Assembly: GCF_023684405.1 (NCBI RefSeq)
Contig: NZ_JAGSOI010000005.1
Span: 21,624-85,623 of the forward strand
Reading direction: 5' to 3'
DNA: 64,000 nt
DNA from: Methanococcoides seepicolus
GTDB lineage: Archaea > Halobacteriota > Methanosarcinia > Methanosarcinales > Methanosarcinaceae
The notes under the pieces are model-generated. The model had not been told where the DNA came from and did no database searches. It saw only the letters and a program-made list of their open reading frames with translations. This document shows, one piece after another, positions 1 to 9,798 of this stretch. How positions within the stretch are numbered: position 1 is the first letter of the stretch; every line of letters begins with the position of its first letter. The position numbers were made by a program, and so were the translations under genes.

Positions 1-603
1 ACCTGTTCCGGTTCTGCGAAGCTGCTTCATGTGTCCGCCACAACCAAGGACCAGACCTATGTCATGACAGAGCTTACGAAGATACGTACCTGCCTCACAG
101 CCCACCCTCATGAGCACTTCTCTGCCTTCGATCTCAAGGACATCGAGGTAATAGATGTTCCTGATCCTCAATTGTCTTTTAACAGCGGAGATAATTGGAG
201 GGGTCTGGTAGATAGGACCTGTGAATTCTTTGCATGCTTTTCGGATCTTCCTTTCAGGAATGTCATCATGCAAATGCATAACACATATGTACTCTTTTCC
301 GGAAAGACGCAGAGCTGAGATAGCTTTTGTTGCCTTGCCAAGCATCACGGGGAGCAGACCTGTTACGTGTGGGTCAAGTGACCCGGAATGTCCAGCTTTT
401 TTTACACCGAGCATATCCCGTACCCATGCTGTGACCTCGTGACTTGTCGGACCTGTTGCCTTATCGAGGTTCACAACACCCATGTTGATGTACTCGAGGA
501 TCGGCCGGTCCCGGGGAAGACAGCCGTATGCTGCATTGGTAGTTGTGTGGAACTTTTCCACCATTATATCCACATCTTTGGAAAAACGTTTAGATGAAAC
601 CAT
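1..603 (-). CDS. cbf5: tRNA/rRNA pseudouridine synthase Cbf5 (TruB family), partial
   Basis: The first 201 codons are present; the C-terminal part, including the PUA domain, lies beyond the left edge. Reading leftward from the ATG at 603, the protein shows the TruB-family catalytic signature GHSGSLDPHVTG at about residues 71-82, with the predicted catalytic Asp at about 77, and later the segment GTYIRKLCHDIG typical of archaeal/eukaryotic Cbf5. Cbf5 isomerises uridines in rRNA, guided by H/ACA RNAs together with Nop10, Gar1 and L7Ae, and can act on tRNA U55. It follows cmk by 22 nt, so it probably ends the secY-adk-DUF106-cmk transcript. Identity is secure; the full length cannot be judged here. 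Confidence 0.93.
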   Translation of the reverse strand, partial: MVSSKRFSKDVDIMVEKFHTTTNAAYGCLPRDRPILEYINMGVVNLDKATGPTSHEVTAWVRDMLGVKKAGHSGSLDPHVTGLLPVMLGKATKAISALRLSGKEYICVMHLHDDIPERKIRKACKEFTGPIYQTPPIISAVKRQLRIRNIYYLDVLEIEGREVLMRVGCEAGTYLRKLCHDIGLVLGCGGHMKQLRRTGTG

Positions 604-625
604 GAACTAAAAACTCCATTGATAA

Positions 626-1153
626 TTAAAAACTGCCACAGGCATCAATTGCTTTCTTAAGCATGTCTGTGATCACAAACTGATCCCAGCGACTGGAATC
701 GACCACTAGGTCATAGACAGAGAGATCATTGATATCAATGGAATGAATCTCTTTGTAACGAAGAGCTTCTGAAGCTTCGCGCTCTACAGTTTCTTGCATG
801 CGCACTTCAAAAGAAGAACCTTCCCTGTCAACTATTCTCTTAACACGCACTTCAAGAGGGGCTTTTATCCATATTTTAAGCGCTTTTTTTGCCATTTGAC
901 CGGCAAGTCTGCCCTCGAGTATAAGATTATCTGAAGAATTAGCTATATCCGATTGTCTCTTATCTATCTCGACATCAATACTTGGATCGGATTCCGCGAG
1001 ACGACCGAATTCAGCAAGGGTCACACCACGTTCTTTTGCAAGACCCCTGAAAACATCACCTGCGGATATCACCTCCACAGAATAATGTTCGGCCAGCAGC
1101 TTCCCCACAGTAGTGGTTCCACTGCCAGGCAAGCCACTAATAGTCAGTAGCAT
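626..1153 (-). CDS. cmk: Cytidylate kinase (archaeal CMP kinase)
   Basis: A 175-residue P-loop kinase that phosphorylates CMP/dCMP with ATP. The N-terminus carries the Walker A loop GLPGSGTTTVGK (residues about 7-18), with the GSGTTT form characteristic of the short archaeal cytidylate kinases. The length fits that family (about 175-180 residues) rather than the longer bacterial Cmk. It starts 2 nt after the stop of the DUF106 gene and precedes cbf5, the usual euryarchaeal order downstream of secY and adk. Nothing is missing or unusual. Confidence 0.93.
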   Translation of the reverse strand: MLLTISGLPGSGTTTVGKLLAEHYSVEVISAGDVFRGLAKERGVTLAEFGRLAESDPSIDVEIDKRQSDIANSSDNLILEGRLAGQMAKKALKIWIKAPLEVRVKRIVDREGSSFEVRMQETVEREASEALRYKEIHSIDINDLSVYDLVVDSSRWDQFVITDMLKKAIDACGSF

Positions 1154-1155
1154 AC

Positions 1156-1776
1156 TTAGACGCCACCGATATTAAGTGCTTTACGTACTACCTGACTAAT
1201 AGCCAGTGATGTAATGAAATACCAGAAGATCCAGTACTGGATAGGACCTATTACCGTCTCGACCAATACCTGTTCTCCCCAGAATGGAAATACAAGGAAT
1301 GCACCCGGATGACCACTTATGTAGTGGTATGCCCACATGAAGAGTGGGAGAGATATTATACTGATGTATGCCATTGGCTTGAACTGTTGTTTTGACATCT
1401 CCATCTGGTCGCCCATCATATCAGCACGCTGCTCTTCCAGTTTTTTCACCATATAGGTGTTCTGGGAAAGCTGTGCTTCCCGGAATTCCTTCTGGAATGA
1501 CTTCATGCGCTCCTGTGTGTTGCGCATCAGGTCCCAGTCAATTGTATATTTCTGTATGAGGGATGCATAAAGAGCAGTTATAGCTGCCATTATGAACAGC
1601 ATTATGTGGAAGTTACCTTCACCGACCATCATACTGATAGGGTCCATAAAGACACCCATGATGGCACCTATGGCCTCCCTACCATCCTCCCCAAGTACGA
1701 CAATGCCTATCATTAAAGAAATACCGACCGCCAGAACAAACTTTTCTGCGGTCTTTTTGAAATTAGAATCTGCCAT
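1156..1776 (-). CDS. DUF106 membrane protein, archaeal YidC/Oxa1/EMC3-like insertase
   Basis: A 206-residue membrane protein. It has an N-terminal hydrophobic segment (about 13-30), a second one near 56-72, a charged central coiled-coil stretch (about 80-130, rich in Glu, Gln, Lys and Met) and two more hydrophobic segments near 135-152 and 180-200. This layout, and the position between adk and cmk in the secY operon, match the archaeal DUF106 family, which structural work on a Methanocaldococcus homologue places in the YidC/Oxa1/Get1/EMC3 superfamily of membrane insertases. Likely role: insertion of membrane proteins beside SecY. Family assignment is firm; the insertase activity in this organism is inferred. 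Confidence 0.88.
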   Translation of the reverse strand: MADSNFKKTAEKFVLAVGISLMIGIVVLGEDGREAIGAIMGVFMDPISMMVGEGNFHIMLFIMAAITALYASLIQKYTIDWDLMRNTQERMKSFQKEFREAQLSQNTYMVKKLEEQRADMMGDQMEMSKQQFKPMAYISIISLPLFMWAYHYISGHPGAFLVFPFWGEQVLVETVIGPIQYWIFWYFITSLAISQVVRKALNIGGV

Positions 1777-1796
1777 GCGTCACACCTGTTTTTCGT

Positions 1797-2444
1797 TTAT
1801 TTGTACTGATCAAGGATATTACAGATATCCGAAAATACCCGATCTATTGCACCAGTACCGTCGATGTCCACAAGAAGACCTTTCTCCTTATAATAGTTAA
1901 TGAGAGGTTGGGTCTTTTCCTTGTATGAATCAAGTCTCTGACGAATAACATCTTCCTTATCATCATCACGCTGGTAAAGCTCTGCACCACATGCATCACA
2001 GACATTCTCCTTTTCAGGAGGGTTGAACTTCATGTGATAACTTTCACCGCATGTACACATGTGCCTGCCACAAAGGCGGGTGACAAGCTCCTCATCGGCA
2101 ACATCGATGTTCAGCACAACCTCTAAAGGCATGCCGATCACCTCAAGAATAGCAGATAAAGCATCTGCCTGAGGAGTTGTCCTTGGATAACCATCGAGAA
2201 GATAGCCAGGCTTACAATCGGATTCAGCCAGACGGTTCTTTATGATACCAATAAGTACATCATCAGGAACCAGTTCGCCTTTATCCATGTAGCCCTTTGC
2301 TTCTTTACCAAGTTCAGTACCATCACGTACATTGGCCCTCAGAATATCACCAGTAGATATGTGAGGGATCTGATAGTGCTTAGCGAGTTCTTTGGCCTGG
2401 GTGCCTTTTCCTGCACCCGGTGGACCAAACAATACAACATTCAT
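1797..2444 (-). CDS. adk: Adenylate kinase
   Basis: 215 residues. The protein interconverts ATP + AMP and 2 ADP. The Walker A loop FGPPGAGKGTQAK begins at about residue 6; STGDILR, DGYPRT and the LID domain follow. The LID holds four cysteines arranged as in zinc-containing Adk (CTCGESYH, then CDACGAEL), so a structural zinc is likely. The start is the ATG at 2444, 9 nt after a GGAG ribosome-binding site; an in-frame TTG one codon upstream is less likely. It is a bacterial-type long Adk, common in Methanosarcinales, placed directly downstream of secY. Confidence 0.95.
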   Translation of the reverse strand: MNVVLFGPPGAGKGTQAKELAKHYQIPHISTGDILRANVRDGTELGKEAKGYMDKGELVPDDVLIGIIKNRLAESDCKPGYLLDGYPRTTPQADALSAILEVIGMPLEVVLNIDVADEELVTRLCGRHMCTCGESYHMKFNPPEKENVCDACGAELYQRDDDKEDVIRQRLDSYKEKTQPLINYYKEKGLLVDIDGTGAIDRVFSDICNILDQYK

Positions 2445-2465
2445 CAATATATCTCCATTTTTTTA

Positions 2466-3944
2466 TTATTCCCGCCCGAAGAACGATCTGACCATTGGAT
2501 GCATTTCCATCATCTGTTCAGATGCAATATCCTCATACAGGCGATACACAATACTCACGGTAAGCAATAGTCCAGTACCTCCGGCACCACCTATGGTACC
2601 GAGCATACTTGCCAGAAGCGTCAGTGCACCGATGAAAGCACCACCAATGATAGTGACCTTCGGGATGTATCTGAGCATTACTTTCTCTATACTTCCGACA
2701 TTACGCCTGAAACCTGGGATCTGCATACCTGAATTGAATACCTTCTGAGCAGTTGGTTTTGCACCCATTCCGGTCGTTTCGATCCAGAACAGAGCGAATA
2801 TGATACCGCCACCGATCAGGAAGACCGCATCAATGAACACATGCAAACCGACCTGCCACATTGATGGCACAGCAACACCATAGCCTGTGAACGTCTCCCT
2901 CACAAGTGATGGGATCCAGTCATATGGACTGTTGATCGGTGAAATATAATACATGATGCCGTTGATGGGCGTTGAACCGGAATATTCACCAAATATGTTG
3001 ATACCACGTCCTGAAAGCAGCAGACCTATCATCTGAAGGTTTGCCTGAAGTGCCCTGACAAGAATCATCGGAAGGACTGAAGCATAGATCAGTTTTACAG
3101 GGAACCTGCCCCTGGCACCTCTTACTGCACTGTGTGCAAGAGGGATCTCTATACGAGTACTTTCCGCGAACACGACAATCAGGAATATAGCTATCGTAGT
3201 GATCAGTGCAAGTACCCCACCTCTGATGAGCAGGAACATTACTCCTTCACTGGTTGCGATGTAATCCAAACCAACATTCTGAACGATGTATATCCACTTT
3301 GGAAGGATACCAATTGGAAGACCTGTGGTGTCAATACCCCAATTGAACAGACCTGTTACGATCTGCTGGGAAACACCAGCCACGATGAAAAGTCCCACAC
3401 CGGACCCAATTCCCCATTTTGATACGATCTCATCCATGAAGAGGATAAGGACTCCACCAATACAGATCTGAACGAAGATTATTCCTGTAACGACACTTGG
3501 AGTTACACCAAGTGCAGATGCCACACCCACATCAGGCATTATGTAACCACCAACGATCTGTGGCAGAGCTTCAAGAACGATCATAACAAAGACCATGAAT
3601 TTCTGTGCACCCTGGAAGAATGCCTGGTCTGCGGGATCGGACATATTGAGTTTGATGACGTCAGCACCAACAAGAAGCTGAAGTACGATAGATGCTGTGA
3701 CGATAGGACCTATACCCAGCAGCATCAAAGAACCAGATGCTCCTGCAAAGAAAGCACGATATTGTTCAAACAGGTCAATGGAATCACTTGAAAGACCAAA
3801 CAGTGGAATATTCGCCAGAGCGAAATAAAGCACTAGAATTCCAAGAGTCCACATTAACTTGTTTTTAAAATGCACATGCCCTTCCGGACTAGCTACGGCG
3901 GGCAATCTATTAAAAATCGGTTCCAAACTCTCCCTGAGACTCAT
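2466..3944 (-). CDS. secY: Preprotein translocase subunit SecY (Sec61 alpha)
   Basis: 492 residues with about ten hydrophobic segments. It forms the protein-conducting channel of the membrane with SecE and Sec61beta, which are not in this window. Supporting segments are SAVRGARGRFPVKLIY in the middle, a typical SecY cytosolic loop, and the conserved C-terminal region GGAGGTGLLLTVSIVYRLYE. Length matches archaeal SecY. A GGGTG ribosome-binding site precedes the ATG. It is separated from rpl15 by about 106 nt holding a strong hairpin and TATA-like sequences, so it may have its own promoter in addition to read-through. Confidence 0.96.
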   Translation of the reverse strand: MSLRESLEPIFNRLPAVASPEGHVHFKNKLMWTLGILVLYFALANIPLFGLSSDSIDLFEQYRAFFAGASGSLMLLGIGPIVTASIVLQLLVGADVIKLNMSDPADQAFFQGAQKFMVFVMIVLEALPQIVGGYIMPDVGVASALGVTPSVVTGIIFVQICIGGVLILFMDEIVSKWGIGSGVGLFIVAGVSQQIVTGLFNWGIDTTGLPIGILPKWIYIVQNVGLDYIATSEGVMFLLIRGGVLALITTIAIFLIVVFAESTRIEIPLAHSAVRGARGRFPVKLIYASVLPMILVRALQANLQMIGLLLSGRGINIFGEYSGSTPINGIMYYISPINSPYDWIPSLVRETFTGYGVAVPSMWQVGLHVFIDAVFLIGGGIIFALFWIETTGMGAKPTAQKVFNSGMQIPGFRRNVGSIEKVMLRYIPKVTIIGGAFIGALTLLASMLGTIGGAGGTGLLLTVSIVYRLYEDIASEQMMEMHPMVRSFFGRE

Positions 3945-4031
3945 TAACTACACCCTTTGATTAGGTTTGAAATCCAGAATAACTGGAAAACAAATTAAGT
4001 AGCACAGTATAAGATAAACAACAAATATAAA

Positions 4032-4055
4032 AGTAATGTCTTAAAAGACATTACT
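4032..4055 (-). terminator. Perfect hairpin at the rpl15 stop / secY leader
   Basis: AGTAATGTCTT and AAGACATTACT form a perfect 11-bp inverted repeat with a 2-nt spacer. On the minus strand it overlaps the rpl15 stop codon and is followed by TTTTATATTTGTTGTTT. This is the geometry of an intrinsic terminator or mRNA-processing element. The U-rich tail also reads as a TATA box (CTTTTATATTTG), so it could separate ribosomal and secretion transcripts while starting the second one. Function is inferred from structure only. Confidence 0.55.
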
Positions 4056-4494
4056 CCTTAAATTCTACGCAGGATCCACCTGCAGTTTCGATCTTGCCCC
4101 TTGCAACTTCTGAGAAGTTGCATGCAGTAACAACCATATTCTTTGTTACTTTTCCGGTACCAAGAACTTTTTCTATTTCCAGATCTGCAAGGTCGATGAC
4201 ATATGCTCCAGCTTCAAGCTTTGCAAAGCCATCTTCTACGAGCTGATCTGCAAGTTCATCAAGTTCGCCTACATTCACTACAGAAACGTCATGGATCGCC
4301 TTTAATGGGCGGGAAAAACCACGTTCGCTTCCACGTATGTAACCGAGCTGAAGAGCCCTTGTAAAGTGGTGTTTGTTTTCACCAGATCTACCACGGCCAC
4401 CACGGTTACCTGCACCGCGCCGGTTCTTGGTAGTTCCGCCACCACAGGTACGGGAACCCCTGAACTTCTTTGTGTTGCATTTTCTGCTAGTCAT
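4051..4494 (-). CDS. rpl15: 50S ribosomal protein uL15
   Basis: 147 residues. The Gly/Arg-rich N-terminus ([24 protein letters not shown]) is typical of archaeal/eukaryotic L15, where it threads into 23S rRNA, and is followed by a globular C-terminal half ending in SCVEFKE. It starts 4 nt after rpl30 and is the last ribosomal gene before secY, as in most euryarchaea. The stop codon lies inside the hairpin at 4032-4055. Confidence 0.95.
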   Translation of the reverse strand: MTSRKCNTKKFRGSRTCGGGTTKNRRGAGNRGGRGRSGENKHHFTRALQLGYIRGSERGFSRPLKAIHDVSVVNVGELDELADQLVEDGFAKLEAGAYVIDLADLEIEKVLGTGKVTKNMVVTACNFSEVARGKIETAGGSCVEFKE

Positions 4495-4498
4495 AACA

Positions 4499-4960
4499 TC
4501 ACCTCATCTTGTTCAAAAGTGCCTTGATATCATCGCCATGGTTTCCAAGGACACCGCCCTGCTGAGCAGTCCTTTTGATACCAGCATGTCCCTTCCTTGG
4601 AGGGTGAAGCCTGAAAACAGGTTTCAACAATGGGACATCGGTGATCTTTGCATCACCATTGACAAGAGCTTCTGCAAAGGAAGCAATGGAAGCAAACTCA
4701 GAGTTTTCCTTCACATATTCATTGGTAAGGCGAGCATCGCCCTCCAACCTTCCACGATTGCCGAGTATCTCAGTCAATGATTCAACATCGACAGTACCGT
4801 ATGCGACGTAGTCCTTTGCCTTCTGGATCATACCCTTATTGTTAGGGGTATCCTGAAGGAAGACGCAATGGTTGACCTTGTGTAAACGGAGCATGCCGAG
4901 GGTATCCTCGATCTTGCCGCTTACATTTACCTGGCCTCTAACTCTAACTACTGCGAACAT
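4499..4960 (-). CDS. rpl30: 50S ribosomal protein uL30
   Basis: 153 residues, the long archaeal/eukaryotic form of L30 (bacterial L30 is about 60). The N-terminal ferredoxin-like fold [20 protein letters not shown] and the C-terminal [18 protein letters not shown] are diagnostic. It lies between rps5 (2-nt gap) and rpl15 (4-nt gap), so it is clearly operonic. Confidence 0.95.
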   Translation of the reverse strand: MFAVVRVRGQVNVSGKIEDTLGMLRLHKVNHCVFLQDTPNNKGMIQKAKDYVAYGTVDVESLTEILGNRGRLEGDARLTNEYVKENSEFASIASFAEALVNGDAKITDVPLLKPVFRLHPPRKGHAGIKRTAQQGGVLGNHGDDIKALLNKMR

Positions 4961-4962
4961 TT

Positions 4963-5598
4963 TTAGGCCTCCGTCTCATCGAAAACGATTGGACGCCTTA
5001 CAGTGCCCGTGTTCATCAAAGCATTGTATGTTGCCTTTGCGAAGTTGAGGGTTGTCCTAGTCTGACCTTCGGTACGTGTCCAGACATCTTTGACGCCTGC
5101 TTTTTCAAGCACTTTTCTTGCAGTGCCTCCTGCAGCAAGACCAAGCCCACGAGGAGCAGGCTTGAGAACCACAGTTACACTACCTGCTTTACCATTGACT
5201 TCAGAAGGAACGGTGTGTGGAAGTCCACAGCCACATTCCCATGATCCGCATCCACGTTTGATACGTGTGATGTTGATCTTTGCATTGTCAATAGCTTTTC
5301 TGATAGCAGGTCCTACCTGTACATCTTTTGCCTGACCAAGTCCTACGAAACCGTCTCCATTTCCAACGATAACAGTAGCCCTGAACTTGACACGCCTTCC
5401 GGAATCAGTCATTCTCTGAACCATGTTAATGTCGAGAACTTCGTCCTCAAGTTCAGGTAATAATAGATCTACTATTTTTGATTCCCTTATAGGCAGACCG
5501 GAATCCATAGCTTCATCCATGGATGTGACCTGTCCATCAAAGACAAGCTTTCCGAGCCTTGTCTGTGGAACCCATTCTTCATTATATTCATATGCCAT
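4963..5598 (-). CDS. rps5: 30S ribosomal protein uS5
   Basis: 211 residues. The double-stranded-RNA-binding S5 segment [20 protein letters not shown] (about 75-95) and the S5 C-terminal [19 protein letters not shown] are clear. The start is taken at the ATG at 5598 (MAYEYNEEW), the usual archaeal S5 start; an in-frame GTG three codons upstream (5607) overlaps the region of the ribosome-binding site and is less likely. S5 contributes to decoding fidelity at the mRNA entry side of the small subunit. Confidence 0.95.
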   Translation of the reverse strand: MAYEYNEEWVPQTRLGKLVFDGQVTSMDEAMDSGLPIRESKIVDLLLPELEDEVLDINMVQRMTDSGRRVKFRATVIVGNGDGFVGLGQAKDVQVGPAIRKAIDNAKINITRIKRGCGSWECGCGLPHTVPSEVNGKAGSVTVVLKPAPRGLGLAAGGTARKVLEKAGVKDVWTRTEGQTRTTLNFAKATYNALMNTGTVRRPIVFDETEA

Positions 5599-5610
5599 AT
5601 TAACCACACC

Positions 5611-6132
5611 TTAACTGAACTCGGCAAGGATCTTTTCCTTTACTGCATCGAACACTTCAGGCAGATTTGATCCTTCCATGTATTCTGCAACGTGTTCTCC
5701 CCTTATGCGCTCATCGGATGGGAACACTGAGGAGTTGTGAGGAACATCAAATCCAGCATCAACAACACCTTTGAGTGCTGCATAGACACGGGAACCTACA
5801 GATGATGACTGAATACCGATATCCAACACACCGCTCTCGTAGCCTTCAGCAAGTGCCTTGTAACCAAACAAGAGCCCTGTGAGGTATGCTGCGGTAGTGT
5901 TACCGGCAGATCCTTCATAGCCATACTTTGCAAGCTCTTTAGAGATCGCGGATGACATTGTTACATCCCCATTTGCATCAGGTGCAACAAGCTGTATCTG
6001 CATGTGCCTTGCGCTCTTACGCACGACAACACGATCCTCTCTTGACAAAAGCAACCTGAGTCTCTGGTGATAATCTGTACGCCCTTCCCTTCGTCGCCTG
6101 AACGCGACTTTATAACGGGGTCCTGTAGCCAT
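5611..6132 (-). CDS. rpl18: 50S ribosomal protein uL18
   Basis: 173 residues, the long archaeal L18/eukaryotic L5 type that binds 5S rRNA in the central protuberance. The N-terminal segment [20 protein letters not shown] and the following Arg-rich [14 protein letters not shown] are diagnostic. It starts 59 nt after rpl19e and is 12 nt from rps5. The 6133-6191 gap shows no second gene. Confidence 0.95.
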   Translation of the reverse strand: MATGPRYKVAFRRRREGRTDYHQRLRLLLSREDRVVVRKSARHMQIQLVAPDANGDVTMSSAISKELAKYGYEGSAGNTTAAYLTGLLFGYKALAEGYESGVLDIGIQSSSVGSRVYAALKGVVDAGFDVPHNSSVFPSDERIRGEHVAEYMEGSNLPEVFDAVKEKILAEFS

Positions 6133-6191
6133 ATTAGATCCTCCACATCAGTTTAACATTTAAATTTGTTTTCATTATTCATTCCTCAGGC

Positions 6192-6638
6192 TTACTCTTT
6201 CTTTGCAATATTGAGGTGTGTTTCCATATGAGCCAAGTTCTTGTACTCGCCACCCTTTGCCTTACGGTAAGCTTTGCAGAATGCGGATTTATCAAGTGTA
6301 CCATCTGCTCGAAGCTCTTTGAGCCTCCTTCTGAGAGCACGGATCTTCTTCATCCACTGTTCTTTTCGAGGATTACGTGCACCCTTTGTACCTTTACGGG
6401 AACCATGTCCCTTACGGTGACCGTACCTGCGTTTTGCATCCCTTGCTCTTGCTCGTCCACGGCTAACGCCTTTCACAGCTTCTGCTTTAACGCTTCCACT
6501 TGCGATAAGACCACGGATATCTTCCCTTGTGATAGCAACAGCGATCTCGCTGGATGCTTCAGGATTCAGCCAAACTCTGTGAACGCCACATCCAAGCACT
6601 TTAGCTGCAAGTCTTTTTTGGTTTGTGAGATCAGTCAT
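6192..6638 (-). CDS. rpl19e: 50S ribosomal protein eL19
   Basis: 148 residues, an archaeal/eukaryotic-specific large-subunit protein. The segments [18 protein letters not shown] near the N-terminus and the basic central stretch [19 protein letters not shown] identify L19e. The start is placed at the ATG at 6638 because an AAGGAG site lies 8 nt upstream; a GTG at 6647 would sit directly on that site. With this start the gene begins immediately after the rpl32e stop. Confidence 0.94.
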   Translation of the reverse strand: MTDLTNQKRLAAKVLGCGVHRVWLNPEASSEIAVAITREDIRGLIASGSVKAEAVKGVSRGRARARDAKRRYGHRKGHGSRKGTKGARNPRKEQWMKKIRALRRRLKELRADGTLDKSAFCKAYRKAKGGEYKNLAHMETHLNIAKKE

Positions 6639-6639
6639 C

Positions 6640-7086
6640 TCACTCACTCCTTGCTGGGTTCAATATCTTGATGCCCATTTCTACAGCTTTTGCTTCAATA
6701 ATAGCTTTCTTCCTTGCACCAACAGTCCTTCCGATCCTGATAGCCTCAAGTGAAGCATCAACACCTTCTATTCCTGCAAGATTGTTCACAAGAACTTCTG
6801 AGTATCCAGATGGATGAAGACCTTTCACTGCCTTAGGACTTCCATATCCTGCCTGCACAACTGAACCTTTTGCTTTAATGCCTTTGCGCAGTTTACCCTG
6901 AAGACCTCTTGGACGTCTCCAGTTAGAATCCAGACGCTTGTACTTGTGTGAATCGGCCCTTTTGAAATCAGGCTTTTTGCCCTTCTGGACCTTTCTTACA
7001 TTGAAAAGTCTCTTGGACTCTACATCAAGTGCAAGTTCGGTGGACACTGCTTCCTTCATGTTAGTTTCATTAACTGTATCTTCCAT
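6640..7086 (-). CDS. rpl32e: 50S ribosomal protein eL32
   Basis: 148 residues. The L32e core [20 protein letters not shown] and [17 protein letters not shown] is unmistakable. The N-terminus carries an acidic extension (residues 1-30, [20 protein letters not shown]), common in methanogens with an acidic proteome. The gene lies between rpl6 (23-nt gap) and rpl19e. Confidence 0.94.
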   Translation of the reverse strand: MEDTVNETNMKEAVSTELALDVESKRLFNVRKVQKGKKPDFKRADSHKYKRLDSNWRRPRGLQGKLRKGIKAKGSVVQAGYGSPKAVKGLHPSGYSEVLVNNLAGIEGVDASLEAIRIGRTVGARKKAIIEAKAVEMGIKILNPARSE

Positions 7087-7109
7087 TCAGATCACCTACA
7101 ATATCTCTC

Positions 7110-7643
7110 TTACACTCGCTTGTCTACGATGTATATACCATCCTGGAACACACGTGGGTCGAAGCGCTTGATCTTGGTCTTCTGCTCAATGTTAGCAGCG
7201 GTCTGGCCGACATCTTCCTTGTTGATACCGGAAACAATTACCTCATCGCCGCTTGCCTTTACAGAGGTTTCACCGAGGATATTTGATACCCTAGGCTTCT
7301 TCTCACCAAGGAAATTGTTGATGACGAACTGCTTGCCATTGACCTTGATCTGCATTGGAAAGTGAGAGTAGACCACTTTCATATGGTACTCAAAACCATC
7401 CACAACACCTTTCATCATATTGGTGATGTGGGAGGTATATGTTCCAACCATTGCTCTCTGTTTTTTCCTCGATGAAGCAGAGTCAACGATAATTTCTGAA
7501 CCGTTCACTTCAATATTCACGCCTGGATACCACAAGAATCTTGTATTGGTACCTTTGGGCCCTGAAGCAGACAGGACGTGCTTCTCAAACGTCACTGTCA
7601 CACCTTCAGGAATCGAGATTATTTTCTTGATTTCTTTTGCCAT
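7110..7643 (-). CDS. rpl6: 50S ribosomal protein uL6
   Basis: 177 residues with the two L6 repeats. The N-terminal [21 protein letters not shown] and the archaeal/eukaryotic L9-type C-terminus [17 protein letters not shown] support the call. L6 sits near the sarcin-ricin loop and the GTPase centre. It is 18 nt downstream of rps8. Confidence 0.95.
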   Translation of the reverse strand: MAKEIKKIISIPEGVTVTFEKHVLSASGPKGTNTRFLWYPGVNIEVNGSEIIVDSASSRKKQRAMVGTYTSHITNMMKGVVDGFEYHMKVVYSHFPMQIKVNGKQFVINNFLGEKKPRVSNILGETSVKASGDEVIVSGINKEDVGQTAANIEQKTKIKRFDPRVFQDGIYIVDKRV

Positions 7644-7661
7644 ATCATCTCACCCTTAATC

Positions 7662-8054
7662 TTAGTATACAAATGATAATAACTGACCACCGACATTGTT
7701 CTCACGAGCCTCGTACTGGGAGACTACTCCATTAGGGGTTGTGAGGATCAATACACCAAAGTTCTTAGCAGGAAGGAATTGTTTCTCCCATCTCTCGAAC
7801 TCAGTTACTCCTACGGAGTAGCGTGGCTTGATAGCTCCACATTTGTTAATACGTCCAATAAGTTCAACTGTATAAACTCCAGCCTTACCATCTTCTACGA
7901 ACTCAAAATCACCGATATATCCACGGTCATTCATGACCTTAAGGACATTTCCAATGAGTTTTGATGCAGGTCTGATCGTACAGGAATCTTTACCAACAGC
8001 TTCTGCGTTCTTGATCATAGATAACGCATCAGCAAGAGGATCTAATAATACCAT
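7662..8054 (-). CDS. rps8: 30S ribosomal protein uS8
   Basis: 130 residues, the archaeal S8/eukaryotic S15A form. [18 protein letters not shown] at the N-terminus and the C-terminal PYxVS-equivalent [20 protein letters not shown] are typical. It binds helix 21 of 16S rRNA and, in known systems, can repress the spc operon by binding its mRNA; no specific site was identified here. It follows the small rps14 gene. Confidence 0.95.
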   Translation of the reverse strand: MVLLDPLADALSMIKNAEAVGKDSCTIRPASKLIGNVLKVMNDRGYIGDFEFVEDGKAGVYTVELIGRINKCGAIKPRYSVGVTEFERWEKQFLPAKNFGVLILTTPNGVVSQYEARENNVGGQLLSFVY

Positions 8055-8065
8055 ATCTGTTCACC

Positions 8066-8218
8066 TCACGAATATTTTTCAAATCCCATGTCATGGGCAA
8101 TTTCCCTGAAACAATGCCTGCAAAGATAGATCCCATACTTGCGCACAAGACCCTGCTTTCTGCCGCATCTTTTACACTCGTTTGCGCCTCTTCCAAAATT
8201 CTTCACTGTCTGAGTCAT
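8066..8218 (-). CDS. rps14: 30S ribosomal protein uS14 (zinc-binding, 50 aa)
   Basis: A 50-residue gene found by reading the minus strand between rpl5 and rps8. It starts ATG ACT CAG ACA and ends GAA AAA TAT TCG TGA. The protein has two CxxC pairs (ECKRCGRK at about 14-21 and LCRHCFRE at about 32-39), the zinc-ribbon form of S14. Its ATG overlaps the rpl5 stop (ATGA), so it is translationally coupled. The size and position match archaeal S14 exactly. Confidence 0.95.
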   Translation of the reverse strand: MTQTVKNFGRGANECKRCGRKQGLVRKYGIYLCRHCFREIAHDMGFEKYS

Positions 8219-8727
8219 CATTCTACCTCCACAGCATACTTATCCTTAAAGAAAGATATCGTATCCTCTTTTGTGATCTTGTGGGAAGTTGGTATCTTTC
8301 GTTTTGCGATCCTTCTTTTGCTCACCCTGTAACCAGGACGATTTACAATCACAGCGATATCCATTCCAAAGATACCGATGTTTGGATCGTATCTCATGCC
8401 TGGATAATCGGTGTGCTCTTCAACACCAAATGAAACGTTACCAAAGATATCGAACTGAGATTCGTCGATCTTTCTTTCAACGATTCCCAATGAAGTCTCA
8501 AGAAAACTTTCTGCTGCTTCGCCACGAAGTGTGACCTTACATCCGATAGGTTCTCCCTTTTTGATAGTGAATGCTGGAAGTGTCCTCTTTGCATAGCTCC
8601 TGACAACTGTCTGTCCGGTAACTGTCTCAAGGATACTCTCTGCATCAACAAGGTGCTGACCACTTTCACCAACGCCCATGTGGACGACTACCTTCTCGAC
8701 CTTAGGATTTCTCATTGGATTACTCAA
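8218..8727 (-). CDS. rpl5: 50S ribosomal protein uL5
   Basis: 169 residues. [21 protein letters not shown] at the N-terminus is the archaeal L5 signature; the protein binds 5S rRNA in the central protuberance with L18. The start is taken at the TTG at 8727 because a GGTGG site lies about 8 nt upstream and homologues begin MSNPMR; a GTG at 8739 is an alternative. It overlaps the end of rps4e by 8 nt. Confidence 0.93.
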   Translation of the reverse strand: MSNPMRNPKVEKVVVHMGVGESGQHLVDAESILETVTGQTVVRSYAKRTLPAFTIKKGEPIGCKVTLRGEAAESFLETSLGIVERKIDESQFDIFGNVSFGVEEHTDYPGMRYDPNIGIFGMDIAVIVNRPGYRVSKRRIAKRKIPTSHKITKEDTISFFKDKYAVEVE

Positions 8728-9430
8728 CAGTTTCACCACCTATGAAGATCTCTGGCTTGGATTCACCGATCACGAACACATAATCTTCGATGGTCTCGAA
8801 TTCGGTCTCACCGGAAATAGTAACTGTGTTGTTCTTGGAACTTTTCACTGTGTTGATATCTTTGATAGATCCAACTTCGCCTGCATGGCTTCCACCAACG
8901 ATCATTGCAAGATTGCCCACTTCATATTTGATGTGTTTGACGATCTTTTTGTCTGGAACGGACAGGACTATTGAATCCTTGGTGTTGTAATCGTTGGAAC
9001 CAATGATATTGACACCATCGTTAAGACGCATCTGGGTCTTACCTTCTTTGATAGAGGTCTTACCTTCAATGCGGCACAATTTGTCAGCACCTGTTCCATC
9101 AAGTTTGTTCAGCACAAGTCTGCTCTTTCCATCGAGCATTACGCGGTATTCCACGTTGTTCAATGGGATGGTAATAATATCCATCAGACCTACAGGGAAC
9201 CTAAGGTCCTTTCTTGCTACTCCGTCAACAAGTACATTGCCTTCAGAGAGTACTCTCTTTGCTTCTGCGCGGTTATCGACAACACCGAGCATATCCCTGA
9301 GTATGACTGCTAATGGGATGCTCTGGAGTCTGTTGTGAGGACCAGGCCTTGTGGATGTTATCCATTTGTTGGATTTCTTTGAAATCTGCCAACTTTTTGG
9401 GACAGATATCCTCTTTTGATGAGTGGCCAC
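8720..9430 (-). CDS. rps4e: 30S ribosomal protein eS4
   Basis: 236 residues, the archaeal/eukaryotic S4e. It contains an S4-like RNA-binding segment around residues 40-105 ([20 protein letters not shown]) and a KOW-type motif near 175-205 ([20 protein letters not shown]). It begins with GTG at 9430, preceded by an AGGTAGGTGA site. Its last codons overlap the start of rpl5, suggesting translational coupling. Confidence 0.95.
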   Translation of the reverse strand: MATHQKRISVPKSWQISKKSNKWITSTRPGPHNRLQSIPLAVILRDMLGVVDNRAEAKRVLSEGNVLVDGVARKDLRFPVGLMDIITIPLNNVEYRVMLDGKSRLVLNKLDGTGADKLCRIEGKTSIKEGKTQMRLNDGVNIIGSNDYNTKDSIVLSVPDKKIVKHIKYEVGNLAMIVGGSHAGEVGSIKDINTVKSSKNNTVTISGETEFETIEDYVFVIGESKPEIFIGGETVE

Positions 9431-9434
9431 GAAT

Positions 9435-9788
9435 TCACCTACCTCTTGATAATATTGAATCTCTACGTTTATCGTTCATTTCTAGTGATGTGATCATCAC
9501 ATTTGAAGGATAGATCGGCCTTGGAACCTCGGTTCCATCCACCTTGCTGACAGAAACACCTTCTACAACAATTGTTCCGCTCTTCAAGGATAATGCCTCG
9601 ACCTTTCCTTTAACACCTGCATGGTCGCCACGCATCACAATTACAGTGTCACCTACAATGACATTTGCACTGCGACCGTACTTACCACGAAGGTCCTTTG
9701 ACAGAGGTGCCGCCATGTACTTCTGCTTCATGTGAAGTGGAGCCTCGTAACGTGCTTTTCTCTGTTTCCTTGGCTGTTTTGATACCAT
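9435..9788 (-). CDS. rpl24: 50S ribosomal protein uL24
   Basis: 117 residues. The KOW motif [19 protein letters not shown] and the N-terminal [20 protein letters not shown] are typical of archaeal L24/eukaryotic L26, an early assembly protein at the exit-tunnel rim. The start is placed at the ATG at 9788 (site GAGGTG 6 nt upstream); the reading frame stays open to 9806, but that would overlap rpl14. Confidence 0.94.
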   Translation of the reverse strand: MVSKQPRKQRKARYEAPLHMKQKYMAAPLSKDLRGKYGRSANVIVGDTVIVMRGDHAGVKGKVEALSLKSGTIVVEGVSVSKVDGTEVPRPIYPSNVMITSLEMNDKRRDSILSRGR

Positions 9789-9798
9789 ATTTAACACC

